From positions 132,285 to 196,284 of the forward strand of contig NZ_BMUY01000008.1 in the NCBI RefSeq assembly GCF_014650435.1: DNA of 64,000 nucleotides. Direction: 5' to 3'. Below, in pieces: positions 41,980 to 50,704 of the stretch. The position numbers and the translations under genes were made by a program. The stretch's first letter is position 1. Each line of letters starts with the position of its first letter. The DNA is from Streptomyces tendae (GTDB lineage Bacteria > Actinomycetota > Actinomycetes > Streptomycetales > Streptomycetaceae). The notes below the pieces were generated by a model. That model was not told where the DNA came from, did not search any database, and worked only from the letters and a program-made list of their open reading frames with translations.

Positions 41980-42152
41980 GTGCCCCCTTCCGGGGTCCGC
42001 CTTGTGAACTCCGCTCAGCCGGTTGGCACTTCGCACGAGCGGGGTAGGGGCGTGGCAGGCAGCGAAGTGCCCGCTCATCGTGGGTGCGACGACGCGGGCA
42101 CGACAAGGAAGCGGAAGGTCAAGAGGAAGTAAAAAGGTTCGACTTGCTGATT

Positions 42153-42174
42153 GCCGTTCACCTACATGAACGGC
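42153..42174 (-). terminator. Terminator hairpin downstream of the 42206-44083 gene
   Basis: GCCGTTCA and TGAACGGC form an 8-bp stem with the six-base loop CCTACA. It begins 31 bases after the minus-strand stop at 42206. An unusually A-rich patch (42115-42137) follows. Confidence 0.5.
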
Positions 42175-42205
42175 GGGGCTGGCCCCGAAGAGGCCGCCCG
42201 GTCCG

Positions 42206-44083
42206 CTACTTCAGCTCGTCGGGGCACGGCGTGCCCCGCTTCAGCCCGTACGGCGCCGACAGCCGGTACGTGCCCGCCTCGGGCGCGACCAGCGTCGTCC
42301 ACACGTCGCCGTCGGCGGTCTCCTCGGTCTCCGTCAGACAGCCGTTGACGTTGTCGTACGTCTTCGGCGTGCCCTCCGGGGCGTCCTTGGACGCCTCCGT
42401 CTCCTGGGGCGGCTCGAGCTTGTTGCCCTCCTCGTCGACGAGGCTCAGCCACGGCGAGTACGGCATCCGGATCAGGATGCGGCCGGGCTCCTTCACGTCG
42501 ATGGTCCACTCGTCCTGCTCGGCCCGCTGGACGACGGCGTCGGGCTCCGCCAGCGGCGTCGGGTCCAGGACCTGGAACAGCTGCCAGTTGGCGTCGCCCC
42601 AGATCTGCTTCAGGTACGGCAGTCCCCGCTGCAGCAGCTCCCGCTCGCGCTTGCCGCCGTCCCCGTCCGGCTCGCCCTTGGGCAGCACCACGTAGTGCAC
42701 CGCCCAGCGCTTCAGCCACTCGTGGTAGTTCGCCGAGTTGAGCGTGTCGTCGTAGAAGAGCGGGTTGCGCTCCATGTCCGCCTGGCGGGTCCAGCCGCGG
42801 GCCAGGTTGACGTACGGCGCGAGCGCCGAGGCCTCCCGGTGGGAGCGCGCCGGCACGGCCTCCACCCGGCCCCGCCCCGCGCCGACCTCCTGCAGCTCGT
42901 TGACGAGCGGCGCCAGCTCGCGCGCCCAGGAGGCGGCGGGCGTGGTGTGGATGATGTCGTCGGTCGACTTGAAGCCGATCCAGCCCACGAAGCCGACGAT
43001 CGAGACCACCAGCGCGTACCACTTGCGCGACTTCACCGCGGTGAACGGCAGCGCCGCCACCAGCGCCACGCCGGCGAAGAGCATCGGCAGGCGCGTGATG
43101 TTGGAGCCGATCTGCGAGCTGATCAGCCAGACCAGCAGCACGGACAGGCCGTAGACCGCCGACGTGATCCGCACCGTCTTCCAGGTGCTCGGCACCAGCC
43201 AGTAGATCAGGCCCGAGTACACGATCGGCAGCACCGCCGAGCCGAACCCCATCGGCTGCGTGCCGGAGAAGGGGAACAGCACGGCCGACAGCGCGACGAC
43301 CACGCTCGGGGCCACGCCCAGCGCCCAGGCCCCCGGGCGGCGCTTCTGCAGGAACAGGGCGACCGCCACCAGGCCCACGAACAGGCCCGAGACCGGCGAG
43401 GCCATGGTGGACAGCGCGGCCAGCGGTGCCGCGCACAGTCCCTTGGCCCAGCGTTCGTGCCGCCACCGGTGGGGCCAGCAGAACACCGCGGCCACCGCGC
43501 CCAGGCCGAACATCATGCCGAGCCCGAACGTCACCCGCCCCGACGCCGCGTTGCCCAGCAGCGCGAACAGGCCCGCCAGCGACGCCCACAGCGGATTGCG
43601 GACCACCCGGCTGCGGATCAGGATCATCGTCAGCAGCCCGGCCGACACCGTCCCCGCGATCATCATCGTGGTGCGCACGCCGAGCACCGACATCAGGTAC
43701 GGCGAGATCACGCTGTACGACACCGGGTGCATGCCGCCATACCAGGCGAGGTTGTACGCCGAGGCCGGGTGCCGGCCGACGAACTCGGCCCACGCGTCCT
43801 GCGCGGCCAGGTCGCCGCCACTGTTCGCGAACGTGAAGAACCACGCTATGTGGAGCACCCCGGCCAGGGCGGTCACGGACAGCACCGGATGGCGCAGCAT
43901 GCGCTCGCGCAGGGCGAGGAAGGCGGCGTTCACCGCCGAGGGCGCCTTCGGCCCGGCGGGCGGCCGCTGCCCGGCAGCCCGGGTCTCACCGTCGTCCCTG
44001 CGGGGCGCGGGTACGCGTGGTCGCGGGTCGGCTCCCGAACCCGGATCGGCGTCGTCGGCGCGTGTCGGCTCCGCAGTGGCCAC
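42206..44083 (-). CDS. Large polytopic membrane protein, function unknown
   Basis: A 625-residue protein. After a 60-residue Arg/Pro/Asp-rich cytoplasmic tail there are about ten membrane segments (SVTALAGVLHIAWFFTF to VGFVGWIGF). A roughly 230-residue C-terminal domain then faces outward, with RHREASALAPYVNLARGW and WAVHYVVLPKGEPDG. The order (multi-span, then a beta-rich exterior domain) recalls membrane glycosyltransferase-like proteins of the GT-C fold, but no DxD or DE motif is clear. Some databases call relatives MFS transporters; I do not see MFS motifs. GTG start with GGGGAG upstream. Confidence 0.75.
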   Translation of the reverse strand: MATAEPTRADDADPGSGADPRPRVPAPRRDDGETRAAGQRPPAGPKAPSAVNAAFLALRERMLRHPVLSVTALAGVLHIAWFFTFANSGGDLAAQDAWAEFVGRHPASAYNLAWYGGMHPVSYSVISPYLMSVLGVRTTMMIAGTVSAGLLTMILIRSRVVRNPLWASLAGLFALLGNAASGRVTFGLGMMFGLGAVAAVFCWPHRWRHERWAKGLCAAPLAALSTMASPVSGLFVGLVAVALFLQKRRPGAWALGVAPSVVVALSAVLFPFSGTQPMGFGSAVLPIVYSGLIYWLVPSTWKTVRITSAVYGLSVLLVWLISSQIGSNITRLPMLFAGVALVAALPFTAVKSRKWYALVVSIVGFVGWIGFKSTDDIIHTTPAASWARELAPLVNELQEVGAGRGRVEAVPARSHREASALAPYVNLARGWTRQADMERNPLFYDDTLNSANYHEWLKRWAVHYVVLPKGEPDGDGGKRERELLQRGLPYLKQIWGDANWQLFQVLDPTPLAEPDAVVQRAEQDEWTIDVKEPGRILIRMPYSPWLSLVDEEGNKLEPPQETEASKDAPEGTPKTYDNVNGCLTETEETADGDVWTTLVAPEAGTYRLSAPYGLKRGTPCPDELK

Positions 44084-44292
44084 CTGAAGGCACTCCCCGT
44101 GTCCCGTCTTCTCCTTTGGGCCGTGTCCCGTTCCCGCGACCGGCGACTGCCCCGTTTGGCGACGCTAGCACGCGGCCCCGCACCGCTGCCTCCTCCCTTT
44201 CGGCACCCGGGAGGACGCCCACGCCCCCGTGGCCGGGTGACCACGGGGGCGTGGGGTGCGGGGCGTCCCCTCGGCCCGGGCGGGGCCGGCCG

Positions 44293-47157
44293 TCAGCCCA
44301 GCCGGGTCAGCTTGTCCGACAGGCCCGGCTCGACGAGGTCGTCCCGCAGGGCCACCGGCACCTTGACCGCGCCGCTGGTGCCGCCGTCGCCGACCGTGAG
44401 GGTGCCGACCTTGGTACCGGCCTGCGCCGTGTGCGGCACCTCGTCCGCCGTGAACGTCAGCTTCACGGTCAGTCCGGCCCAGCCGACGGCCTTGACGTCC
44501 TTCGTGGCGACGACCGGCGTACGGCCGCCGAGGCCGTCGTCGACGTACCCGACGACGGTCCCCTTCTCCAGGATCGTCGACGACTTCAGGGTGTCCTGCG
44601 CGGCCCGGATCAGCTTGTCGCTGGAGTCCAGCGCGGCACCGAGGATGGTGTTGTCCGCGCCGCCCGCCGGCTGGCGCACCACGGCACCGACGATGGTCTT
44701 CGTCTCGCCGCCGACCTCCTTCTTCGCCGCGAAGACGAGGTTGCCGAGAGCGGAGGTGGTGGTGCCGGTCTTGATGCCGACGACGTCGTTGTGGCCGACC
44801 AGGTGGTTCCAGTTGGAGTGGTTGACACCCTTGTAGTCGTCGTACGACATCATCGCGGCGACCTCGCGGAACGCGGGCTGCTTCATCGCCTCCTTGGCCA
44901 GCTTCACCTGGTCCACGGCCGTGCTCACCGTCGTGTTGTTCAGCCCCGACGGGTCGGTGTACGTCGTGTTGGTCATGCCGAGGTCCTTCGCGGCGGCGTT
45001 CATCTTCTCCACGAACGCCTTCTCGGACCCCGCGTCCCAGCGGGCGAGCAGCCGCGCCACGTTGTTCGCGGACGCGATCAGGATGCTCTCCAGGGCCTCG
45101 CGCTGGGAGATCGAGTCGCCCTCGAACACGTTGACCGTCGACTCCTGACCGGCCTGCGACTGGTCCTCCGCCGCCTGGTCGATCTTGATCTTCGGGCCCT
45201 CGGCGCCGCTCTTCAGCGGGTGGTCGCGCAGGATGACGTACGCGGTCATGACCTTGGCCACGCTCGCGATCGGCACCGGCTTCTGGTCGCCGGACGAGCC
45301 GAAGGTGCCGATGCCCTGCACGTCGAGCGCGGCCTGCCCGCTGGACGGCCACGGGATCTCCGGCTTGCCGCCCTCGAACGTGAAGCTGTCCTGCGCCGTG
45401 AGGTCGAGGGTGGTCGCGGGCAGCGGGCGCATCGCCTGCACGACGCCGAAGACGATCAGCAGCAGGACGACCAGCGGTGTCCAGATCTTGACCCGGCGCA
45501 CCGTCGTGCGCAGCGGCGTCTCCGGCGGCGGCGGGGTGTTCGTCAGCTCGGCCAGCAGGTCCAGCGGCGGCTTGGGCGGCAGCGGCTGCTGGCTGGTCCG
45601 GTCGGGCCCGACGTGCGACCTGGCGGCGGTGACCCCGGTACGGGGCGGCTGCGACGCCTTGGGAGCGCCGGCCGGGGGCGCGGTGCCCTGCGGCGTCCCG
45701 GGGGTCTCCGGGGCGCGCGGAGGCTTGCGGTTGGCCGGGTCGTCCGGATTCCGCAACGCCACGAACTTGCTGGTCCGCTCGGCATCGTCACCGGGACCGG
45801 CCGTTGGTCCGGCCTTCCCGGCTTTTCCGGCCTGCTCGGCCTGCTCGGCCTTCTTGGACGCGGCGGCGGCGTCGCCCAGCTTCAGCATGGTCGTCGGCTG
45901 ATCCACCGCGGGCCCGCCGAGCCGCGGCGCCTTGAACACGGCGGTGGGCTGGTCGACCGGCGGCTCGCGATCGTCACCGCCGTCACCGCCCTGGCCGTCG
46001 CCCTCACGCCCGGACGGCGCCTTCGCGTCGTCACCGGACTCCGACTTCGCCTCCGAGCCCCGGGCCGATTCGGCGTCGGAGCCCGATTCCCCGCGAGGCT
46101 TCGCGTCGGAGCCCGGCTCCGGGTCGGCGTCCGCGACCGGCTCCGAGTCCGAGTCCGCCTCGGGACCGGAACCGGAGCCGGAGACCGTGCCCGCGTCCGT
46201 GCCGGAGTCCGAGTCCGCCCCTGCGTCCGTGCCGGATGCGGGACCGGAACCGGAGCTGGAGGTCTGGTCCGCGTCCGAGGCGGCGTCGGCACCCGAGCCC
46301 GTGTCGGAGCTGTCGCCCGGGCCGGGGGCCGGGGCCGCGTCCGAGTCTGCGCCCGCGTCGGCGTCGGCGGTCGTGTCCGCGTCGGAGTCGGTGTCCGCGC
46401 GGGAGTCGGGGTCCGAGGCCGTGTCCGGGCCGGACGCAGGGCCGGAGCCGGAGGTCTGGTCCGCGTCCGAGGCGGCGTCGGCACCCGAGCCCGTGTCGGA
46501 GCCGTTGCCCGGGCCGGAGGCCGGGGCCGCGTCCGAGTCTGCGCCCGCGTCGGCACCCGAGTCCGTGTCGGAGTCGGGGGTGGTGCTCTCGGTGTCGTCG
46601 GAGTCCTTGGCCGGGGCCGTGTCGGAGCCGGTGGCCCCGGGTGCCCCGGTGGACCGCGGGTCGGCCCCGGTGTCCTCGGCCTGCGCGGCCGTGTCGGCCC
46701 GCTCGCCGTCCCGTGCGGGCTCCTCCGCGTCCCGCGTGCCGTCCAGCCGTGCGTTGGCGGCGGCGCGCTCGTCCGCGGTGGCGACCCAGGCGGCGACGGC
46801 GTCCCGCAGCCGGCCGTCGGTGCCCGTGGCGGGCTCCTCGGGCTTCTCCGGGGTGTCCGACGCCGTGTCGGCCGCCCCGGGCGTCCCGGCGTCGTCGTCA
46901 CCTCCGGAGGACTCCGCCTCCGTCTCGCGGACCGACAGCACGCGGGTCGCCGTGTCGACGCCCCCGCGGGACCCGGCACCGGCGCCCTGGGAGCGCTTCG
47001 CGTCCTCCCGTGCCACCGCCAGCCGCGGATCACGCGTCTCGCTCGCCTCGGTCCTGGCTTCGGGAACCGGACCCGCGCTCCCCGACGTCGGTTCTTCCGA
47101 CGACTCGCGCTGCTTCGAACTGTCGGGGGACTCGCCCGCCACCGATGCCTCCTCCAT
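44293..47157 (-). CDS. D-alanyl-D-alanine carboxypeptidase with giant disordered N-terminal tail
   Basis: A 954-residue penicillin-binding protein. The catalytic D,D-carboxypeptidase (S11) domain lies after a membrane segment at about residue 555-575 (LVVLLLIVFGVVQAM). SVAK is near residue 630, SANN near 694, KTGTTTS near 795. It trims stem peptides outside the membrane. The N-terminal 550 residues are cytoplasmic, acidic, and rich in Asp, Ser, Ala and Gly with long imperfect repeats (for example DTGSGADAASDADQTS twice). They also include TAVFKAP and TTMLKLG, which fit Ser/Thr-kinase sites. The ATG has AGGAC upstream. From memory SCO4439. Confidence 0.9.
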   Translation of the reverse strand: MEEASVAGESPDSSKQRESSEEPTSGSAGPVPEARTEASETRDPRLAVAREDAKRSQGAGAGSRGGVDTATRVLSVRETEAESSGGDDDAGTPGAADTASDTPEKPEEPATGTDGRLRDAVAAWVATADERAAANARLDGTRDAEEPARDGERADTAAQAEDTGADPRSTGAPGATGSDTAPAKDSDDTESTTPDSDTDSGADAGADSDAAPASGPGNGSDTGSGADAASDADQTSGSGPASGPDTASDPDSRADTDSDADTTADADAGADSDAAPAPGPGDSSDTGSGADAASDADQTSSSGSGPASGTDAGADSDSGTDAGTVSGSGSGPEADSDSEPVADADPEPGSDAKPRGESGSDAESARGSEAKSESGDDAKAPSGREGDGQGGDGGDDREPPVDQPTAVFKAPRLGGPAVDQPTTMLKLGDAAAASKKAEQAEQAGKAGKAGPTAGPGDDAERTSKFVALRNPDDPANRKPPRAPETPGTPQGTAPPAGAPKASQPPRTGVTAARSHVGPDRTSQQPLPPKPPLDLLAELTNTPPPPETPLRTTVRRVKIWTPLVVLLLIVFGVVQAMRPLPATTLDLTAQDSFTFEGGKPEIPWPSSGQAALDVQGIGTFGSSGDQKPVPIASVAKVMTAYVILRDHPLKSGAEGPKIKIDQAAEDQSQAGQESTVNVFEGDSISQREALESILIASANNVARLLARWDAGSEKAFVEKMNAAAKDLGMTNTTYTDPSGLNNTTVSTAVDQVKLAKEAMKQPAFREVAAMMSYDDYKGVNHSNWNHLVGHNDVVGIKTGTTTSALGNLVFAAKKEVGGETKTIVGAVVRQPAGGADNTILGAALDSSDKLIRAAQDTLKSSTILEKGTVVGYVDDGLGGRTPVVATKDVKAVGWAGLTVKLTFTADEVPHTAQAGTKVGTLTVGDGGTSGAVKVPVALRDDLVEPGLSDKLTRLG

Positions 47158-47346
47158 GCGCCGCACGTCCTGTGCGCGCTACCGAACCCGTACCGAAACC
47201 ATTTACCAGTGTCCTGTGTACGGGTGGAACCCACGCGGAAGACGAGAACGACATACCTACTGGTTCCACTACGAAGCGGTCACGCACCCTCGACAGACCA
47301 ATGTGAGAGGGGTCACCCTGTCTGTCATCCACGCGGGGAGGCATGG

Positions 47347-48105
47347 ATGGGCAGGAGCCGCAGAACACTTCCGGAGGAGCTTCTGCTGCTGGCGTTGGAC
47401 CCGACCACGGGTACCACCGCACAGCCGCAGTCGCTCGACCTCGGTCTGGCCGGAGCACAGCTGGTGGAGCTGGCGCTGGCCGGACGGATAGCCCCAGACG
47501 GGGATCGTATCGCCGTGGTGGCCCCACGGCCGACAGGAGATCCAACACTGGACTGCGCGTTGGAGTTGCTGCGAAGGCGTGGCGCTCCCGTACGGGCGGT
47601 CAACTGGATTGGCGGACCCCGCCTGGGGCTGCGCCAGACCTATCTCTCGCATCTGGAGCGATGCGGCATGGTGCATGCCGTGGAGGGCCAGATGTGCGGG
47701 GTGCTGCCGACGACTCGCTACCAGGCGACCGACACGGCGATCAGCAGGGAGATCAAGGCACGCCTCGACTCGGCGATCCGCACCGGCGTCCCGCCGGACC
47801 CGCGGACCGCGGCGCTCGCCGCGCTGGCCCACGCGGTCGGACTCGGCAAGCACCTCTACCCGGGCAACGAAGGACGCTCGTCGCGGTCCCGGCTGCGGGA
47901 CCTCATCAGGCACGACCCCATGGGCGGTCTGGTGGCGCACGCGGTGATGGACGTCCAGAACGGCGCTGCGGCCCAGCCACGCCGCAGTCCGGCCCCGGCC
48001 GGCCGCCAGGCCCCGGGACCGGGTGCCAGGCCCGCCCCGGAACCCGCCCGCGGTGTTCCGGCGCAACCGCGCCACGGATCCATGGCGCGGGCGGTGGCCC
48101 ACTAG
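47347..48105 (+). CDS. GPP34/GOLPH3-family protein
   Basis: A 252-residue protein. TLPEELLLLALDPTTG and LGLAGAQLVELALAGRI are the hallmark start of the GPP34 fold, known in eukaryotes as the PI4P-binding GOLPH3/Vps74. Bacterial homologues are frequent in Streptomyces and function is unknown; lipid or membrane binding is a reasonable guess. ATG 47347 follows GGGGAGG. The Pro/Ala/Arg-rich last 60 residues are disordered. Divergent from the carboxypeptidase gene, with scr1 downstream. Confidence 0.88.
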   Translation: MGRSRRTLPEELLLLALDPTTGTTAQPQSLDLGLAGAQLVELALAGRIAPDGDRIAVVAPRPTGDPTLDCALELLRRRGAPVRAVNWIGGPRLGLRQTYLSHLERCGMVHAVEGQMCGVLPTTRYQATDTAISREIKARLDSAIRTGVPPDPRTAALAALAHAVGLGKHLYPGNEGRSSRSRLRDLIRHDPMGGLVAHAVMDVQNGAAAQPRRSPAPAGRQAPGPGARPAPEPARGVPAQPRHGSMARAVAH

Positions 48106-48405
48106 CCCGACGAGCACGCCGCACCGTACGACAGCACCACAGCGTCATTGCACCGCCGCACCACAGCACCGCCGCACCGCCAGTCCCCAAGCCCGGTCAC
48201 GGGAGCCGCAGGTCCGCGCGGGGCGGCGGGACCGACCGCGCGTCCGGCCCACCCGGATCCGCGGAAAGGTTCCGCCGCCCCGCGCGGCCGCATGCGGGGG
48301 TGGTGTTCCGAACTGGCGTGTACGCGGCGCATATCGACCGTTTCCCAGCGGTAGAAAGCACCTTGGTGGCAGTCTGCTCAGCAGCAGATACACAAAGTGG
48401 CAAGC
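48106..48405. other. Intergenic region before scr1
   Basis: No gene. It contains imperfect CACCGCCGCACC repeats (about 48130-48182) and a CCCCGC/GCGGGG stem with an internal GCATGC (48278-48299) that may terminate the GPP34 transcript. A TTGGTG/GATACA pair about 40 bases before the scr1 start could be its promoter. Confidence 0.35.
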
Positions 48406-49293
48406 ATGAGTCACGCAGCCGGAGGTGCACGTCCCGTGGCGTCGAGTGTCAATCCCACCGTAAGGCGGCGTCGGCTGGGCCAGGAGCTGCGCCGGCTCCG
48501 TGAGCTCAAGGGCATGACGGCCGAGGAGGTCGCCGAGCGGCTGCTGGTCTCGCAGTCGAAGATCAGCCGCCTGGAGAACGGACGGCGCAGCATCAGCCAG
48601 CGGGACGTCCGCGACCTGTGCGGGGTGTACGAGGTCGAGGACCAGCGGATCGTGGACTCGCTGATGCAGATGGCGAAGGACTCGCGCCAGCAGGGCTGGT
48701 GGCACGCCTTCGGGGACATCCCGTACAGCGTCTACATCGGCCTGGAGACCGACGCGGAGTCGCTGCGGACCTACGAACCCCAGATCATCACCGGCCTGTT
48801 GCAGACCCGGCCCTACGCCGAGGCCCTCATCCAGGGCGCGTTGCCCGAGACGTCCGTCGCCGACGTGGAGAAACGGGTGCAGGTCCGCATACGGCGGCAG
48901 GAGCGCATCTCCGCCGACCACAACCCGCTGCGGCTGTGGGTCGTCCTCGACGAGGCGTGCCTGCGCCGGACGGTGGGCAGCAGGCAGGTGATGCGGGAGC
49001 AGTTGGAGCACGTCGCCGAGATGTCGCAGCTGCCGCACATCACCGTGCAGGTGCTGCCCTTCGACGTCGGCGCGCACCCGGGCATCAACGGCCAGTACTC
49101 CATCCTGGAGTTCGCCGACACGGCCGACTCCAGCGTGGTGTACATCGAGGGCGTGACCAGCGACCTGTACCTGGAGAAGGCGCCGGACGTGCAGAAGTAC
49201 ACGGTGATGTACGAGCATCTGCGGGCCCAGGCCCTGAACGTGGAGCAGTCGCGGCAGCGCATCGAGGACGTGGCGAAGGAGTACGCACGCTGA
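48406..49293 (+). CDS. scr1: Scr1, XRE-family regulator with DUF5753 domain
   Basis: A 295-residue regulator. The helix-turn-helix (about 20-75) is LGQELRRLRELKGMTAEEVAERLLVSQSKISRLENG. The DUF5753 C-terminal domain contains YEPQIITGLLQTRPYAEAL and LPHITVQVLPFDVGAHPGING. With the DUF397 partner immediately downstream it is the XRE-DUF397 pair (Scr1/Scr2, SCO4441/4442) reported as a strong activator of antibiotic production in S. coelicolor. Start could be ATG 48406 or GTG 48397 or 48436. Confidence 0.92.
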   Translation: MSHAAGGARPVASSVNPTVRRRRLGQELRRLRELKGMTAEEVAERLLVSQSKISRLENGRRSISQRDVRDLCGVYEVEDQRIVDSLMQMAKDSRQQGWWHAFGDIPYSVYIGLETDAESLRTYEPQIITGLLQTRPYAEALIQGALPETSVADVEKRVQVRIRRQERISADHNPLRLWVVLDEACLRRTVGSRQVMREQLEHVAEMSQLPHITVQVLPFDVGAHPGINGQYSILEFADTADSSVVYIEGVTSDLYLEKAPDVQKYTVMYEHLRAQALNVEQSRQRIEDVAKEYAR

Positions 49294-49340
49294 GCGGTGC
49301 GGCATGTTACACCCCTGCCGCGATGTACTGGAAGACTCGC

Positions 49341-49352
49341 CTGGAATATGCC
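49341..49352 (+). promoter_or_regulatory. Shared 12-mer CTGGAATATGCC between scr1 and scr2
   Basis: This 12-mer is identical to one at 13847-13858 upstream of the RsbW/AbaA-like gene. It lies 116 bases before the scr2 start. Confidence 0.4.
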
Positions 49353-49467
49353 ATCCGGACGAGTGAATGGCTGCTCCGTACGGGAAGGCCAGCGAGTAGC
49401 GTCGATCACGCCAAAGATCAAACGTCATTGGCGTAAACCACACTCGCGACTCGCCATCGGAGCAGAC

Positions 49468-49659
49468 ATGGCAATTCTTCAGGGCGCCCAGGAATCGTGG
49501 ACCAAGTCCTCCTACTCCGGAGGAAACGGCGCGTGCGTCGAGGTCCGGTCACCCGTCGTGGCGGCGCTCGCCGTCCGCGACTCCAAGGTGACCGGCGGCC
49601 CGGTCCTCGCGTTCCCCGCCGACGCGTGGACCGCCTTCGTGACGTCGGTCAAGGAGTAG
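49468..49659 (+). CDS. scr2: Scr2, DUF397 protein
   Basis: A 63-residue protein, one DUF397 domain. WTKSSYSGGNGACVEVR is the family hallmark, followed by VAALAVRDSKVTGGPVLAFPADAWTAFV. It is the partner of the XRE regulator and modulates it (reported for S. coelicolor). The ATG has GGAG six bases upstream; a longer frame from 49297 lacks any support. The 174-base gap after scr1 suggests its own promoter in addition to read-through. Confidence 0.95.
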   Translation: MAILQGAQESWTKSSYSGGNGACVEVRSPVVAALAVRDSKVTGGPVLAFPADAWTAFVTSVKE

Positions 49660-49695
49660 CGCCGCCGCGCATCACCCGCCGGTACCACCGACGGA

Positions 49696-49732
49696 GCCCT
49701 CTCGACCAGTTCGCCGACCTTGCCGAGAGGGC
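49696..49732. terminator. Terminator between scr2 and merR
   Basis: A perfect 9-bp stem (GCCCTCTCG and complement) with a 19-base loop lies between the convergent genes. Confidence 0.5.
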
Positions 49733-49742
49733 GCCCGTCACC

Positions 49743-50645
49743 TCACCTCACCGGGAACGCCACGTCGCACACCGGGTCCTCGGGGCCCGCGGCGTCCCAG
49801 TCGGCGAAGTACACCTCGCGGCACGGCCCCGTCACCGTCAGACCCTGCGCGGCGATCCACTCCTCCACCGCCCCGAAGGCGGCCAGGATCTGCGGATACT
49901 CCACCTGGGCCTTGGTGATCCGGGTGAAGGCCAGCCGCCCGGCCGGCTCCACCCGCACCCGCGTCCGCCACGCCCGTCCCCGCTCCTCGCTCCAGGCCCG
50001 CGCCGCCGCCTCGTCGGCGACCGGCACGCAGGACTCGGCCGGGCCGTCGCTCTCCGCCGACACGTCCGAGTGGTAGGCGACGAACGGTGCCGCCGTCACA
50101 CCCCCGCAGCCCCGGGCCGCCTCCTCCAGACGCCCCAGTGAGGCACCGATCCACGCCGGCAGCTCGTGCGCCAGCAGGTGCCTGGTCTCGCTGATCACCA
50201 CCTGCTCGGGCACGTCCACCGTCTCGACCACGAACTTTCCGTACACGTCGGAATCCCTTTCCGTCAGCCGTCCACGGAGGTAGTCGACGAGCGTGCGCTG
50301 CCCGGCCACCCGGGCCTCCACATCCGCCCAGTAGACGTCGAGCAGACCGGCGGCACGGTCGCCGTCCGCGTGGACCACCTCGGCGATCCGCGCGAGCGGC
50401 ATGTCCAGCCGGCGCAACAGGGCCACGAGGCGGGCGCGTTCGACCTGCCCGGCGCGGTAGTACCGGTAGCCCGTGGTCTCGTCCACGTGGGCGGGCGCCA
50501 GCAGACCCAGCCGGTCGTACAGCCGCAGGGCCTTGGCCGACAGCCGGGCCCGCGCGGCGAACGCGCCGATGGTGAGCAACTCGTCGCCCACGCCGTCGTG
50601 CACGTAGTCGTCCACGCCGTTGTCCACGTCGTCGTCCTCCGTCAC
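49743..50645 (-). CDS. MerR-family regulator with effector-binding domain
   Basis: A 300-residue regulator. The winged helix (residues 24-90) is LLTIGAFAARARLSAKALRLYDRLGLLAPAHVDETTGYRYYR. A coiled-coil helix then joins a GyrI-like effector domain (VPEQVVISETRHLLAHELPAWIG onward), as in BmrR-type multidrug sensors. The N-terminal Asp/Val tail is unusual and could start later (ATG/GTG near residue 20). GTG 50645 sits inside a 12-bp hairpin (50641-50669). Autoregulation is likely through the dyad at 50683. Confidence 0.9.
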   Translation of the reverse strand: MTEDDDVDNGVDDYVHDGVGDELLTIGAFAARARLSAKALRLYDRLGLLAPAHVDETTGYRYYRAGQVERARLVALLRRLDMPLARIAEVVHADGDRAAGLLDVYWADVEARVAGQRTLVDYLRGRLTERDSDVYGKFVVETVDVPEQVVISETRHLLAHELPAWIGASLGRLEEAARGCGGVTAAPFVAYHSDVSAESDGPAESCVPVADEAAARAWSEERGRAWRTRVRVEPAGRLAFTRITKAQVEYPQILAAFGAVEEWIAAQGLTVTGPCREVYFADWDAAGPEDPVCDVAFPVR

Positions 50646-50673
50646 CGGGCGGCCTTTCCGCCCGGTGACGGGG

Positions 50674-50704
50674 ACACTCGGGCTTGTCCCAGGGGCAAGG
50701 TCAA
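50674..50704 (-). promoter_or_regulatory. MerR-type promoter with dyad operator in a 19-bp spacer
   Basis: On the minus strand TTGACC (50704-50699) and GAGTGT (50679-50674) are 19 bases apart. Between them lies CTTGCCCCTGGGACAAG, a near-perfect dyad (50683-50699). This long spacer with a central dyad is diagnostic of MerR control. The -35 overlaps the glutathione peroxidase stop codon. Confidence 0.8.

Noticed and set aside
42206..44083. Annotation of the polytopic protein as an MFS transporter
   Set aside because: No MFS loop motif and a large exterior C-terminal domain; the number of segments alone is not enough.
44017..48105. A 1362-codon plus-strand open frame
   Set aside because: Only its last 252 codons (47347-48105) are real (GPP34); the rest is antisense to the carboxypeptidase repeats.
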